A DNA stretch of 64,000 nucleotides from NCBI GenBank assembly GCA_019802505.1, contig JAFMOC010000031.1:2063501-2127500 (forward strand). Direction: 5' to 3'. The translations under genes and the position numbers were made by a program. This document shows positions 28,301-40,526 of this stretch, in pieces. Origin of the DNA: Corydoras sp. C115 (lineage: Eukaryota > Chordata > Actinopteri > Siluriformes > Callichthyidae). The notes below the pieces were generated by a model. The model had not been told where the DNA came from. It did not search any database and saw nothing but the letters and a program-made list of their open reading frames with translations. Position 1 is the stretch's first letter, and the number at the start of each line of letters is the position of its first letter.

Positions 28301-31300
28301 TGTTCAACAAAAATGTTGCTTTGCTTCACTTACTGAAAACCACTCACCTCACACTGCAGTTTTTTTTGTTCTTCCTCCAAAGATTGTATTTCTTGCTTGT
28401 AATCTAAAATCTGATCTTCTTTGTCTTCCCTAAAGATACTCTTGGTTATTAATACGAAACACTAAGCACAACTACAACTTCTAGCACCTGAGGAAATGCT
28501 CATACACTCACAGTTCTTGTTTAAGTCTGCGTAATTTGGCCTTGTTATCTGCCAGCTGTACAGACAGTCCCTCGGGAGCGTTATCCCACAGGCCAGCAGG
28601 AGGTGCAGTGGGAGACGGGGGTGCCTCCCGCTGCACGCACAACTCCGCTATCCTCTGAGAATTGAACAGGAGAGATGTCAGCCACGAACTTTCTCTTCTT
28701 TTCAGACGTTCAGTCCTCATTTCAAATACTAATCACAGGTCTAAATAACTTAACATCTCATCTCTACTTTCTCTGTCAGATTTAGATGTTTTGATTTGGA
28801 TTTCTACGCAAGAAGATCTTTAACTATTGAACTAAATTACCCTGTCAGTCAATAGTCTCCACTGAAATAGGGCTAATCTATGCAGGTTTTAAAGCAGCAG
28901 CTCCAACACTCCTGCACTCTTTACTATTAAGTCTGTAAATGCATACTCACAACTTTAAGCCATCGTTGTGGCCTTAAAAGGAAAGTTCAAAAATCATTTA
29001 TTATGTATATGAAGGTTAGATACAATTGTATATTCCCAGTAAACGAAATGAGATAATATTTACATTTAGTCATTTGTCAGACACTTTAATTTAAAGCGAC
29101 GTACAAATGAGAAAACAACACGTCAGTGGGTAAGAAGGAACCAGTTTTGACTTTTTTGTGGCGATGTCTAAAAAGATTTTCACTGCTGTCTGTACCGTGT
29201 ATGTCTATGCATGTGATGAATAGGGCTGTATTCAACTAAAGATTTTCATAGTCGAATCTGATTCGTCAGATTTTCCCTATAGTCGACTGATAGACGAATC
29301 AGTTAAAATTTCACCACAAGATGGCGCTATAAGCATAGTTTTTTTTTTAAAGATTTTTTTTATATATTTTACTTTTTTTTCTAACAAAAGAAAACTTTTT
29401 TTTGTTTTTCTTTTTTTCTTTTTTTTTTCTAGAAATTAGGACGATTTTATTTGACAAAAGGCTATATATATAACGAAAACAAAGACATTTCATGTAAAAA
29501 CTAATGCTTAGCAGCAGCCATGGGCGCCCCCATGTGGTCAAAATGGTACATTCGACTATGAGGTTCATAGTCGACTACGGTTCTCTGAATCGAATCGTCG
29601 AATCAGCGATTATTGCAGCTCACCCCTAGTGATGAATAAACTTGATTTGATTTGATTTGAATTACACTGTAGAATAATCAAACCTGATCATCATTCAATC
29701 TGGTTACAAGTCTAAATTTACCCTACACCCTACTTGTCAGCCCTTTGCAAAGCAGACACACAGCAAAACAATTGATCCACTGGCATATTTTTGGACTTAT
29801 AAGTTGCCTGGGAAACAAAACATGCAAACAGACAGACAACAGAAAGAACCTCAGCGGCCAAATACAGGAATTAAACCTTGCAACCACTGATGCTTGAATG
29901 AGATATAGGATCACCTTGAATAGTGTACATTATATAGCAAAGATATAGATGTGCTCCAGTCTACAATTCTATACCAATAAATGCACCAATATAGTCTGCA
30001 ACTGATCAGTGTGTTGAAATGCACTTTGACATAGTTACCAAAACCATATTTAACTAATAAGCTTGTTGATAAATGTAAAACTGTGACCATGCACAAAGAA
30101 CAATCTGTACTTATGTTTAATGGCTAAAAATAGAGTATTCACTTTATCCTCTCACCTCTAGATTTGTGTCTCTCTGAGCCAAGAGGCTCTGGATCTGCCG
30201 AGCAAGATTACCAAGTAAAGCCTGAAACTCCATTCCATCCAGTGCACATATCTCCCCAAAGTGGAGAGGCAATACTGCACTTGGGTCCTGAGTCACCTAA
30301 GTGATCAACATAACAGAGCAAGGTACGTTGTTATACTGTCTGACTTGATGTGTAATAATTAAAAAAATATTATTTCCTTCTGCTCACATGAAGACTTTCC
30401 CAGTTTTACAGTTTGTCTTGTTATCATGTAAAGATCTCAAACCATCACTAGCTGCCTTTACTGTATGAATAAATCAGACTAGAGGTGGGATGTTTTTTAA
30501 ATCGACCTCTTATACACCGGTATCAGCCCATTTTTATTTTATTTTTTTTTTTATCAAACAAGAAAATGCTCCAGTACGCATCTTAATCTGGAAAATAGAA
30601 AACCAGGAGAGGCCAATCCAATTAAAACTTCTATCCCGTCGGACAATGTGGCTGACCTTTTAAATAGACCATTACACAGGCAACTTTATGTGATTTGAGA
30701 AATGTCTGTATCCAACTGTGCGATATTGCTAAGGATATGTGTACAGCCAACCTGCTTTTCATTTCCAGTGAAGGTAAATGTTAAAATTAAATAATACAAG
30801 ACATTTTTGCCAATTTTGGTAATTGCCTTTCCCTGTACCAGCATGACCGCGCCACTGTTCACAAAGTATCAAAGGAACTGTAGTCTGCATATGGGGGACA
30901 GATATGCCTGCAAATATTGGCCACGGTTGAAATTCTCACATTTCCATGTCAGCTGTTGATTTGTACTTATATTACATACACAATACATATAATTAAACAA
31001 ATAAGAAGAAACTCTTCATAAGTATTATGTAAAGATATTATGACCTCAATGCTCCTTAACAATAATCCCCTATTATTAATAAAAGTCCATTGTACACATA
31101 AAATCATTTTTAAAAGCTCACAAAAGCTTACCTCCTGTATGCAGAGGGCGAGCTCTGCCTGAATCTCAATGTTAAGTGACTGAATCTGTTGAATGAATGT
31201 TTCCTTTGTCTCACACTGGTAAACAAAATCATACCTTTCAGTTTATGAAATTTTAACACTTTTGATTTATTCAGTTTCTGTAAATTCAAAACATCACTTT

Positions 31301-34300
31301 ACCTGTACAGCGCATCCTAGTAACAATAGTAACAACCTCCGTAGCTCCTCCAGAGCACCTTCTGTTTACACACATTTAATTATAGTTTCTCTTCAAACTA
31401 GAATTATGTGAAATTCAGACACAACAATTATGTACAGTGATTTGAACCGTCGAGAGCACCTGTAAGAGGATCGCGTCCCAACACAGCAACATTGGGCAAA
31501 GGCATCAGGACCAACTGCTGAAGATTTTCCTAAAAATAAAATGAAAGTGAGAGGGGGGGGTAGGAAAAAAGAGACAAAACTGTTTTAATGTAACTTTAAC
31601 AAACATTATACATTACATTTTATTTGATAAAAAAGAGCAGCAGGGCTCATTTAATCAGATCTAAAATCTGGGAACAGACAGCGTTTTAATGGTCTGCTTA
31701 TGTCCACATTTAATGATCTACACTAAATCATTTATGAATAATGCATCATTTAGTATTAAATATGAAGGGCAGTGCCACAGGGGACAGGGTTTGGCTGGTA
31801 GAGTGTATCTGGAAGGACCTTGTGGTCAAAATGTTAAACCACAGACATTCATTTTGTACTTCATTTTTTCCTGATAAGTGTTATGGGGGTGCTGGAGCAG
31901 ATCATAAAGGGAGAAACACAGGGCTACAGCCGGGACAGGTCGCCAGTCCATTGCAGGGCTGACAACATTCACACCAATGAATTACTAAATATTCAGTTCA
32001 TTTAATACCATGTTTTTGGACTGTGGATAGAAAACAAAGCTAACTGTGAAAAACAAATGCAGAGAAGGGGGAGAAAACTTTATAGGGAGTTACTATTTTA
32101 AGAAGGCAAAACAAGACTTGTTTCTTACTTTAATATTGTTTTCATTTAGCTGGATTTAATTTAGAGGAGACCTTTCTACATTCTGTTATTTAAACCTTGC
32201 AATCTCTGTGTTGTCTATGGTAAATGTGTGTACACTGTGTATATCACATCTATAACATTAGAGCTGTTTATAACAGCAAACTGTGTAATGTTTACTATAA
32301 ATAGTTCCACTACAAGACAGGAGGGATAACTGGAAATATGAAGGTAAGATGAGCGGAGCTGACTAGAGCTGAAAACATTAAGTAGCTAAAATAACACTAA
32401 AATCCACTAAAAGTAGAGTTTACAGCTGAAAAGCAGCTTAAAACCAGAAGTGAAACAAAGTAAATAAGATGACCACAGAGTCATTCTGTTCAAATACATG
32501 CGTCATCTGACTTAAGCCACGTTTAATAAACACAACCACAAAGTGCAAAAATTTGTATATACCTTTTTCTTTGAAATTTCAGTGACTTTTTTTTAATTTA
32601 ATATCTTTTATCACATTCTGATCACATTGTTTTTTTTTCACATACTACTATTATTAATACTAACAAATAATAATATAGGTGTTAAAACACTTTACCAGTG
32701 AAAAATTACATTAAAATATTGTATAATGTTCATCACAACTCCGGCCTGTGTAGATTTTAATAAGGTGATGTGAAATTAAAATAAAACAGGAAGCACACAG
32801 CAGAGCAAGAGATCTAATTTAAAATTATTTATAGATAAGATTTGCTTCAGTATTAAAACTGCATTCGTCAAACCAACTCCTAAACAACAGCACGCCAAAT
32901 GTGCATCTGCAATTTGTTAAGGATTTAATGCCATTATTTAATCCTCAGTAGTATGTTAATTAAATGGAGTAAAAACTGGCCACAATGTAATTAAGAATAA
33001 ACTTTTCTAATAAAATATAACACTCTTAACTAAATTTATAAACCAAGTATATCCTTCCCATTTTTCTATGGTGAGTCACTTATCTTTCTCAATTTCATGC
33101 ACGTGTGTGTGTGTGTGTGTGTTGTCAGCATAAGGCCTGTGTCTCAGGTGCAAAACAAGGAGACAGTAAGTTGCTAAAATCCAAAGTATAATGAGTTCTG
33201 AAAAGCTAAACAATGAGCTTCACACAAACTGCGACAATAAATGCATTTTAAAATAATTTTAAAATAATTTCTGTGTCATTGAAATTGTCACGATCATGAA
33301 AACCCATTTGAGATTACGTCTCGTTTGTGACATTGTGCATTATTGAGCTGAAACCATTCATTCATTCATTCATTCATTATCTCCCACTTTATCCTCTATT
33401 AGGTTCGCGGTGGGGTTCCCCATGCCCATCCAGGGGAGAACGTCTCGGGAGCTGGACAGATACACCCAGGACAGGGCGCCAATCCATCACTGGGCACACA
33501 CTCACTCACACAGACACACTCTATATGGGGCAATTTTGAGAATTCAATTGAATTGATCCATGTTTTTGGACTGTGGGAGGAAACCGGAGAACCCGGAGGA
33601 AACCCAGGCTGACACGGGGAGAACATGGAAACTCCACCCAGATGCTAGTGCTGAGAGGCGAACGTGCTGACCACTAAACCACCGTGCCGCCGAGCTGAAA
33701 CCAATCTGATCATTTTCCACTTTCTTAATGAAGGCATTACTTTCTGTTGCTGGTGCTTTTTTCACTTTTGCACTATTCTGAGTAAATACCAGTGATTGTT
33801 GTTCAGGAAAATTCCAAGAAATCTTTTCATAGCTCTTCTATTGATAGATCTTTTTATAGATCTTCTATAAGAAATACTATTATAAATATTTCTGTTATTA
33901 CTCTAATTACCCTCTGACAAATAAAATCATGTCAAAATCACAGTGATCAATTGTTGATGTAAATATTGCCAAAACCTGCTTGATTTTATACATTACTCGG
34001 TTTAAACTGGCTGATAAGAGAATCATATTTCTTAGTAAACACAGAGTGATGATGGTTCCCATGCATCAACATGCAAGACTTTACTTCATAAAAACCTGAA
34101 GTGTGATTGACTGATGGTTTTTTGGAAATAGGTTAAATATGTTGCTTAAAGTTAATTTTAAAAAGAGTTAACTATTTTTTTGAACCATAATTTGTGTTGT
34201 AGCCTTCAGGTCATTTATATTTCTGTACTTTGTGCATGATTGTGTTTTATCGACCCATTGAATTCAGCGATTTCACGAACAAATGATTAAATATTTAATA

Positions 34301-35010
34301 CCTGATAATAAGACCTCAGATGGCGGTTGAGGATGGAGAAATTCTGAACTCGTAGTATCTTATCATCAGACACATTCCTGTAGATCTGCTCCACTTTTGG
34401 ATTAGAATCACTAGTGAAAAAAAAAGACAATGAGAAATCCAACTCAGTACAGCCCAATATTGTTATTGCACTGGATTTACTGTCCATAACCGGCCATGCG
34501 GCCTTGCCCTACATAATTCTCATGACTTCATTGAGGTAGACTCCATCGGTAAGGCGTAGGTACTTCTTAAGGACATTTTGAGAGTTGAAGTTCACTTCCA
34601 TGTAGTCCTGACCATCATCACCAACCATATTCTCAAAGAGATTCACCTTGAAGGAAATGATTTATATAAAATATATATATTATAATACAGACATTTGTTT
34701 TTGATGAGATTCCTACCAACGAGACCTTGTCAGAATGGCTTCTTAGTTATGATTTTATTGAAAACTAGGCCTCAGATTATTCAGCTTATTTTATTTAACA
34801 ATTTAAAACGCAAAAATGCACGTATGACGTTTTTACAACAAACGCCCCTAATATGTCGAGGAACATGAACTTCTAAGCCGATTTGAAATTGTGCTGCATT
34901 AACGTTTAATAATCTCTTACGGTGTTTAAATGACAAATTTGGAGACATACCCACGTAACAAGTGCGCTTCCCATAAACTCCTCTAACATTTCCGTGAAGT
35001 TCGCGTCCAT
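13751..35010 (-). CDS. ccdc88b: CCDC88B (Girdin/Daple/Gipie family HOOK-domain coiled-coil protein), complete, 28 exons
   Basis: Exons (low..high, in gene order): 34951-35010, 34513-34646, 34302-34410, 31460-31529, 31303-31361, 31132-31215, 30156-30296, 28512-28654, 28348-28429, 28094-28252, 27229-27375, 26873-27056, 26650-26771, 25335-25433, 24544-25182, 24009-24188, 23252-23592, 22491-22617, 21950-22324, 21736-21855, 20274-20551, 18562-18705, 16798-16984, 16396-16541, 15643-15747, 14628-14773, 14094-14375, 13751-13824. They sum to 4737 nt, an open frame of 1578 codons and TAG. The first 200 or so residues form the HOOK-like domain (MDANFTEMLEEFMGSALVTW; LRLTDGVYLNEVM; LLLLLLGCAVQCETKETFIQ; ELALCIQEVTQ). 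A long coiled coil follows to KLVEKIMDQY, then the family motif TNWIADRMKKLIKPK and a short tail. It is CCDC88B rather than Girdin or Daple because of the length (human 1476 aa), the insertion before LRLTDG and the short tail. The family links microtubules, ER and immune signalling in mammals; here that role is inferred. Confidence 0.93.
14909..15240 (-). mobile_element. tRNA-derived SINE in ccdc88b intron 25
   Basis: Same orientation as the host gene. It runs from the AATG tail (plus-strand CATTCATTCATT) to the GGCGGCACGG head. It lacks the GGAGAACCCGG segment of the body. No clear target-site duplication was seen. Confidence 0.88.
15964..16139. mobile_element. Short inverted-repeat element (MITE-like) in ccdc88b intron 24
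   Basis: The ends are related inverted repeats. The left end reads ATGTTCAGTAGGAAAAATAT then TTCATCACTCATCCAAATGA. The reverse complement of the right end reads ATGCTCAGTAATTCAGGTAA then CATTTCATCACTCATCCAAG. There is no coding capacity, so it is read as a non-autonomous DNA transposon. Confidence 0.7.
19331..19382. repeat. (TG)26 microsatellite in ccdc88b intron 21
   Basis: Uninterrupted TG dinucleotide run of 52 bp. Confidence 0.95.
20056..20143 (-). mobile_element. 5'-truncated SINE copy with target-site duplication
   Basis: Only the last 90 bp or so of the element is present, with a small internal deletion. It is flanked by a perfect 13-bp duplication GATGACAGATTTA at 20043-20055 and 20144-20156. 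This shows it inserted already truncated. Confidence 0.88.
22644..22970 (-). mobile_element. tRNA-derived SINE 26 bp upstream of the ccdc88b exon 18 start
   Basis: Full-length copy in gene orientation. The 12-bp duplication TGGTCAGTACAT lies at 22632-22643 and 22971-22982. Exon 18 begins at 22617, so the gene-strand sequence between the SINE tail and the exon is only 26 nt. Confidence 0.93.
24544..25182 (-). other. ccdc88b: Large Glu/Lys-rich exon 15 of ccdc88b
   Basis: This 639-nt exon encodes 213 residues. Roughly the first 130 are low-complexity and charged (for example EKEMERSAGEVKRD, GKEEEAEKAEKRRD), with Ser/Thr patches. The rest returns to heptad-like coiled coil (DKLRQDVQNLSIQLQQTEEE). 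It is by far the longest exon of the gene and is probably the least conserved part. Confidence 0.8.
25291..25311. repeat. Short (GT)n tract
   Basis: About ten GT units, between ccdc88b exons 14 and 15. Confidence 0.85.
27529..27550 (-). mobile_element. Small SINE fragment
   Basis: AACATGGAAACTCCACCCAG matches the body of the local SINE family and nothing else around it does. It is probably the remnant of a deleted copy in ccdc88b intron 10. Confidence 0.55.
29221..29628. mobile_element. Non-autonomous hAT-type transposon in ccdc88b intron 7
   Basis: The element starts TAGGGCTG and ends CACCCCTA (reverse complement TAGGGGTG). It is flanked by an exact 8-bp duplication GTGATGAA at 29213-29220 and 29629-29636, the length expected for hAT transposition. 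The subterminal parts share CATAGTCGA and ATTCGTC motifs in opposite orientation. There is no transposase frame. It sits inside an older repeat that is also present near 10740. Confidence 0.85.
31870..32070. mobile_element. Degraded LINE/SINE-like remnant in ccdc88b intron 3
   Basis: GCCGGGACAGGTCGCCAGTC, then CATTGCAGGGC and CATGTTTTTGGACTGTGG, resemble the body shared by many fish SINEs and L2-type elements. The rest is eroded. Confidence 0.5.
33101..33122. repeat. Short (GT)n tract
   Basis: About eleven GT units in ccdc88b intron 3. Confidence 0.85.
33357..33691 (-). mobile_element. tRNA-derived SINE in ccdc88b intron 3
   Basis: Reverse-orientation copy flanked by the 12-bp duplication GAGCTGAAACCA at 33345-33356 and 33692-33703. 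The B-box end carries a short deletion. Its right flank (33692-33744) was copied to 35840-35893. Confidence 0.92.
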
Positions 35011-35510
35011 CTTGTTTAAAACCTTTAACAGGTGAATACAAAGGAATTCTTCGTACGGCGTTTTATAGATACATTAATGTAAAGGAGCTCATTGTCGCGA
35101 CTTTTAGAAGCATTAGAAATAAGGCTGAGTTGTTTTTCGGTATGTAACCGTTAGGTCGCATTTTGCTGCCACTGCCCTTCTCCTTTTCTGACACGTTGGT
35201 GACACATTGTGTAACCACCCCGGAATCTGACAGCGCTCTTACACCAATTCTGCGCTTTCTTTACGTTTCTCCACCCATCTCCCCATTTCAATGTGTTACG
35301 TGGCAGAATGTTAGTTTTAGAAAAACCCCCTGTCAAAAACAAAACTGTAAGAAACTTTTACTCAGAAACGAACATTTACTCAGCGTTTCATGAGTCTGAG
35401 ACTGAAGCTCAGGTTTCAATAGTAAAGGTACTTCTGCATTGATGGAGTCTCTAAGAAACTAATTTTGACTCAACGGCGACATCTTGTGGTTGTAGTAGGA
35501 CTTGTAATGG
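35011..35510. other. ccdc88b 5' flank and probable promoter region
   Basis: This 500-bp stretch upstream of the ccdc88b start codon has no recognised gene. It is less AT-rich than its surroundings and has several CpGs near 35040-35240, as expected of a promoter. No TATA box or specific site could be fixed. Confidence 0.35.
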
Positions 35511-35512
35511 AT

Positions 35513-36118
35513 TTTATCCTCTATTAGGGTCGCGGTGGGGTTCCCCATGCCCATCCAGGGGAGACGGTTTCGGGCGCTGGGCAGATAGACCCAGGACAGG
35601 GCGCCAATCTATCGCTGGGCACACGCTCACTCACACACACACACTCTATATGGGGCAATTTTGAGAATTCAATTGACTTGATCCATGTTTTTGGACTGTG
35701 GGAGGAAACCGGAGAACCCGGAGGAAACCCACGCAGAACCCACGGGGAGAACATGGAAACTCCACCCAGATGGGGATTCGAACCAGAAATCCCTAGCGCT
35801 GAGAGGCGAACGTGCTAACCACTAAGCCACCGTGCCGCCGAGCTGAAACCAATCTGATCATTTTCCACTTTCTTAATGAAAGGCATTACTTTCACACAGA
35901 CGCGCACGCATACACACTCAATATGGGGCGATTTGGAGAACTCAATTGACTTGATCCATGTTTTTGGACTGTGGGAGGAAACCGGAGAACCCGGAGGAAA
36001 CCCACGTGGACACGGGGAGAACATGAGAACATGGAAACTCCACCCAGATGGGGATTCGAACCGGGAATCCCTAGTCCTGTGAGGCGAACGTGATAACCAC
36101 TAAGCCACTGTGCCGCCT
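35513..36118 (-). mobile_element. Composite SINE: one copy, 54 bp of foreign flank, then part of a second copy
   Basis: 35513-35839 is a SINE lacking its AATG tail. 35840-35893 is a near-identical copy of 33692-33744, the DNA that flanks the SINE in ccdc88b intron 3. 35894-36118 is the head-proximal part of another SINE copy. No simple target-site duplication surrounds the whole. Confidence 0.85.
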
Positions 36119-36660
36119 AGCTTTGTCAGTTGAAATAAAAATATGTGAGTTAACTAAGTTTAAAGTAATTAAAGCTAAACCCCGTAACATTATTTTCTTT
36201 AATTTCTTGGTCCTGGTCAGGACAGTGCCTTGAGTCCGACGCAGAAACACTAGGCTTAAAATTTGCAGAAAACTAGTCCACTGTACAGCATCACACTCTC
36301 TTATATGTAATAGACTATGAACTAGCCAATATATCTACAAATGTTATGGGGAACATGGAGTTAAAGCAGAAACATTTGTCTAAGGAATTTTGCAGTTGTC
36401 CAAATGACTGGAGACTTGCAGCTGTGAGGGGAATTTTATAAGCAACTCGTGTGGACAGATGACAAATATGTGTTCGGGCTCAAACACGTGGTGACTGTGA
36501 GCCAGAGATATAGAAACTGCAAAAATTGTACAAACAACCAACCAAATGAACAGTTATCGTGTTAATACGTCTTTAAAAATTGACATATTGTTTGCAGATG
36601 ATGATTATTAACTTCTTTCAGGAAATAAAAAAAACAAAATAGGAGCACAAAGTAGTTTAG
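36119..36660. other. Intergenic stretch between ccdc88b and rom1, nothing recognised
   Basis: No exon, RNA or repeat could be identified in these 540 bp. They separate the composite SINE from the 3' UTR of the rom1-type gene. Confidence 0.5.
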
Positions 36661-36670
36661 AACTTGAATC

Positions 36671-36676
36671 TTTATT
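36671..36676 (-). terminator. Likely rom1 polyadenylation signal
   Basis: TTTATT on the plus strand gives AATAAA on the gene strand, about 280 bp after the stop codon, in the context CAAATAAAGATTCAAG. Confidence 0.55.
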
Positions 36677-36957
36677 TGTCTCATGCATCTTGCATTTGCT
36701 CTAAGTTTATATCTTTACAGCCACGCTTAAAGCAGAATGAGGAACTACTAACAACATACAGTGTGATGTACATTTTTCATTTTGTCATCATTTTGGTTTC
36801 CTCCTGGTTCCATAAATATAACGTGGGAAAAAAAAAGAAAGTTATTTTGTTGGGGCTTTCATTTGCTGATCGTTGCTGATAGCAGCCATTACCTTTAAAC
36901 GTAGTGTATATAGTATAATTTTTTTCTGGTAAAAAAAATCAGATCAATCCGAATCGT

Positions 36958-39900
36958 TTAGCTGGAGGCAGTGACTGCTTTCTCGGTTGCTTCTGCTGTT
37001 TGTGGTTCAGCTTCGGCAGGAGCAGCCTCCACCTGCACTTGCTGAAACAGCTTCATCACCTGTTCTTTGAATTCATTAACGGTCTCCTTCACACTTTTTT
37101 CCAAGATGTAACCCTCTGTCTCGATCTCTGAATTCTCCTGGCCTTCAACTGCCATCATTGAGGTGTGCAGGTAGCGCAGACTAATCAGCACAGTCATCTA
37201 AATCAAGGTCAGGGGTACAGGGGATATAATAGTTAGCAAAGAATCATGAACTATAAAACTATATTGTGGCATAATTATGAGGCTTAGGCCAAGCTATAAT
37301 ATGATGCATAATTGGATTTGAGCTTATATAAGGTGTTTAATTATACTTTTACAGATTTAGTGTGAAGGGTTAAGCACTTTCATTAACAACTCAAAAAAAC
37401 CTGAAAAGATGCAATTAAGCTGACTGGCCCTTTTCATCTTCCACTGTTTCATGATCACACAAATGCTATACTGACTAAGTAAACAAAGTTACCCGAAAAC
37501 ATTTTGATTGTTTAGATTTATGTTTAGATATGTATGTATTAATAGTGTGAATATCTTCTAAAATAATAAATACTTTAAGTGCTTTTTGAATAGACGTATT
37601 TAAAAAACACTTTAACAAGCCTCAGTGTGACCCTCTTGTTCTGTACCTGAATTAAGAAAACAGACAAAACTCCAGGCCCAATCGTATTCATCAGTCCCAT
37701 GTAGTAGTTGACCAGAGCCTGGCGGCAGCCGCGGTTGTAGAGGTTCAGCTCTTCACTCTGGTACTCATAGTTATAATGGACTGCATTGTCTAGAAGGTGG
37801 TACTGGAGGCAAGGCCTGGGGGAAGCTGGGTTGCAGCAGCTGAAAGGGACTCCATCCATCAGATAACGGCCATCCACATTACTCTTCACACGACTGAATC
37901 AAAGAGAGGCATAAAAGAGAAAACATGAAAAAGTTTAGATTCATCAGACATGTGGACAGAATATGCAAATGGGATTCATGCTTTAGTTGGATTTAGTTAA
38001 CTCTTTTGACACAACATTTGCATGTAATGCTTTTTTTCTGCTGTTAGTGATTTACAGCAAAATTGTGCTATTTTTTAAACATTTTAATTTTTACTCACTC
38101 CTTTACTTCTTTGGAAGTAAAGTCCAGGTAGCGGTTGTTAACCCACTGTACCTCAAACCAGTCTCTGTAGTTTGTGTTTCCACAGCACTGGAACTCTATC
38201 TGTAGACGGTCAATGGTCTCCTTCTGGAAACAGCGACCTGGGGTGTCTGTGTCCTATAGAAAATATTATTATTGTCCTACAGAAAATATTACAAATATGA
38301 ACTGAGCTCACAGATATTCAAAAATTAGACTATAAATTTGGAACTTCAGTGGTTAACTATTTAAATTGACGTGTTAATGAACAAATTACCATTTTGGTTT
38401 TCTTGCATTTTTGCAAAAATCCCAAATAAAAAAAAGTATAATACTAATATAATAATAATAATAATATTGTAGTAGAATTCTAGTAGAATACTAGAATACT
38501 CCTCAGTGTGAATGCATTCATGAGAGTGTATGTCAATGTGTCTGCCTTGTAAGGGATTAGTGATCTGTCCAGGGTATTTTCATACTTTTCACACTATATG
38601 CATTAGAATTAAGTGCCTGTAGATCTATATGCCTGTAACTTAAACATGCAGGTGTGTTCTCTAACCTTATAAAAACGTATGCCATTCTTCAAGCCCACTT
38701 TGAGAGACTCCTCCAGGCTTGGCTGCAAAGCATAGCTCAGAGCCATGGCCACCAAGAGCAGGGAAGTGAAAAATAAAGAGATGCAAAAGAAAGGAGTCAG
38801 GACGTTCTTCCAACGTGGAAACTTTGAGGCATCCAGCGAATCTTGACACACTTTACCAGCGCAAATGTTAATGCCCACTGACGTAAGCCCCACCAACATG
38901 AGCAAATTGGGAACAATGTGGATGTCATTGCTATGCATCACCTAGGAAGAAGAGTGAGATTAAAGGTATGTACTGTACATCCTTTCTGTCTTCGTTAGTA
39001 ATTATTTTGAATACATGTGCAATGGTACTTGTCTATCAAGCAAAAAAGTGTATTCAATATTAACACCATTCCTGAGTAAATACTTTGCTTTTATATACAT
39101 AACGCACAGTCAGCTACAGTGACTCTGCCCATAATGCAATGTAAGTGACACTTAAAAGGAGGAAGCTGAAAAAAGCTATGCATGATGAGAAGTGATCTGT
39201 AAACTTGCTAAACAGATACCATGACAAGTTATGCAGAGAAATATGTTAGGATGGAGAATACTGTTTTGTTGTATTTTTTATTTTTATTTTTATTTTTTTG
39301 TTGTTGCTTTATAGGCTCTTTAACAAACACAAGGTGAATTTACCATAAATTAATTATTAATCATTCAGATCAGGTCAGATTATTGTACAAAAACACTGCT
39401 ACTCTGAAAATATGATTAAATACATTAACAGTCTGAAAGGTCGTGTTTTAAAAGGAGCTTTACATAAATTAAGCTAACTTCATAAGGCATGTGTGTTTTT
39501 CTTTCTAACAATGGTCGGGGTGTTGGAGACTGTCTTCTTGTTCCCTTTTTTGACAACTATAACAGGCAGTTTTGAAACTATAGCTGTTGCAGTCATATTG
39601 CAACCAATCTGTAAATGATCATTAATTATGACAAAGTCAAAGCACAAACTTATTGTCATATTCACGATTTTAAATACGTTATTGTTTATAATTGTGTTTC
39701 ATTTATCACTTGTTAATTTTAGGTTTGTTGAGGCAGTGGACAAAAATAAAAGGATGACGTTTAGAACTCATGATTTAAAAAAAATAATTTAGTCATTTAT
39801 TAAACACTGATACTGATCAGGAAATTATTGAATTCCAGTCTCACTCGTCAGGTTCGGGTCTCTCGGTTTTCTGGCTGTTGTTTAATATAGACATGATGGC

Positions 39901-40526
39901 TTTGATTGTTTTATATAGTATATTAAAAAGTGTATATTGTCATTTTATTACAGGCATATTTATCATTTTACTCATGAAAACTCTTGAGAATTAAATCTAT
40001 TTCTGTGATAACAGCGCCCCCTGTGAAGAATTTATAGCTACAGTAAGTATGTATTGCCTTTTATAGCATGTTCAGGATGAAAATGTTTTTTTGCCCTTGC
40101 TACTCTGTGTAAAAGTTACAAAGGCAGAAAGCCTGTGCACTCTCAAATCAGGCATTAAGTAGTCTTTATACCATTTTATTCTTTACTGTAGAATATCTAA
40201 CAAAACCAAGGCAATGTGACTAAATATATTACACATTATGGTTAAAATCAATTTCATTGTAACTTTTTAGCTTTGTAACTAATATCTGTTCATTTTTATT
40301 ATAATTTCAGGTTTAATTTAGGACATATTGGGGCCAATTTCAAATTTGTTCAGGGAAAAATATAATCTTCAAGTACCTCAGCCCTGCGAACAAGCTCTGT
40401 CTTGAGAAAGACTCCCATTGCAAATGTAGCTGCTCCAGAGACCATTGCTATCCATGTGAGCAACCAGAGGCCCTGAGCCAAACGTACTCTCTTCTGGAAA
40501 GGGAATTTGATCTTCAGTAATGCCAT
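36958..40526 (-). CDS. rom1: Retinal outer-segment tetraspanin of the peripherin-2/ROM1 family, complete, five exons
   Basis: Exons in gene order: 40377-40526, 38666-38941, 38099-38253, 37647-37893, 36958-37197; 1068 nt, 355 residues. The protein begins MALLKIKFPFQKRVRLAQGL. It has four hydrophobic segments (residues about 19-42, 62-82, 100-123 and a last one from about 255). The large loop has the family cysteine motifs (QCCG, SCCNPASPRPC, RGC) and the signatures DTDTPGRCFQ, NRYLDFTSKEVKDR and KSNVDGRYLMDGVPFSC. The family shapes photoreceptor disc rims as disulphide-linked oligomers. The choice of rom1 over prph2 is inferred. The loop has no N-X-S/T sequon, unlike peripherin-2 but like ROM1, and human ROM1 lies on 11q12 near the other genes here. 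Yet much of the sequence (KSNVDGRYL, SEELNL) is as close to peripherin-2. A teleost rom1a/rom1b or prph2-like name is possible. Confidence 0.85.
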
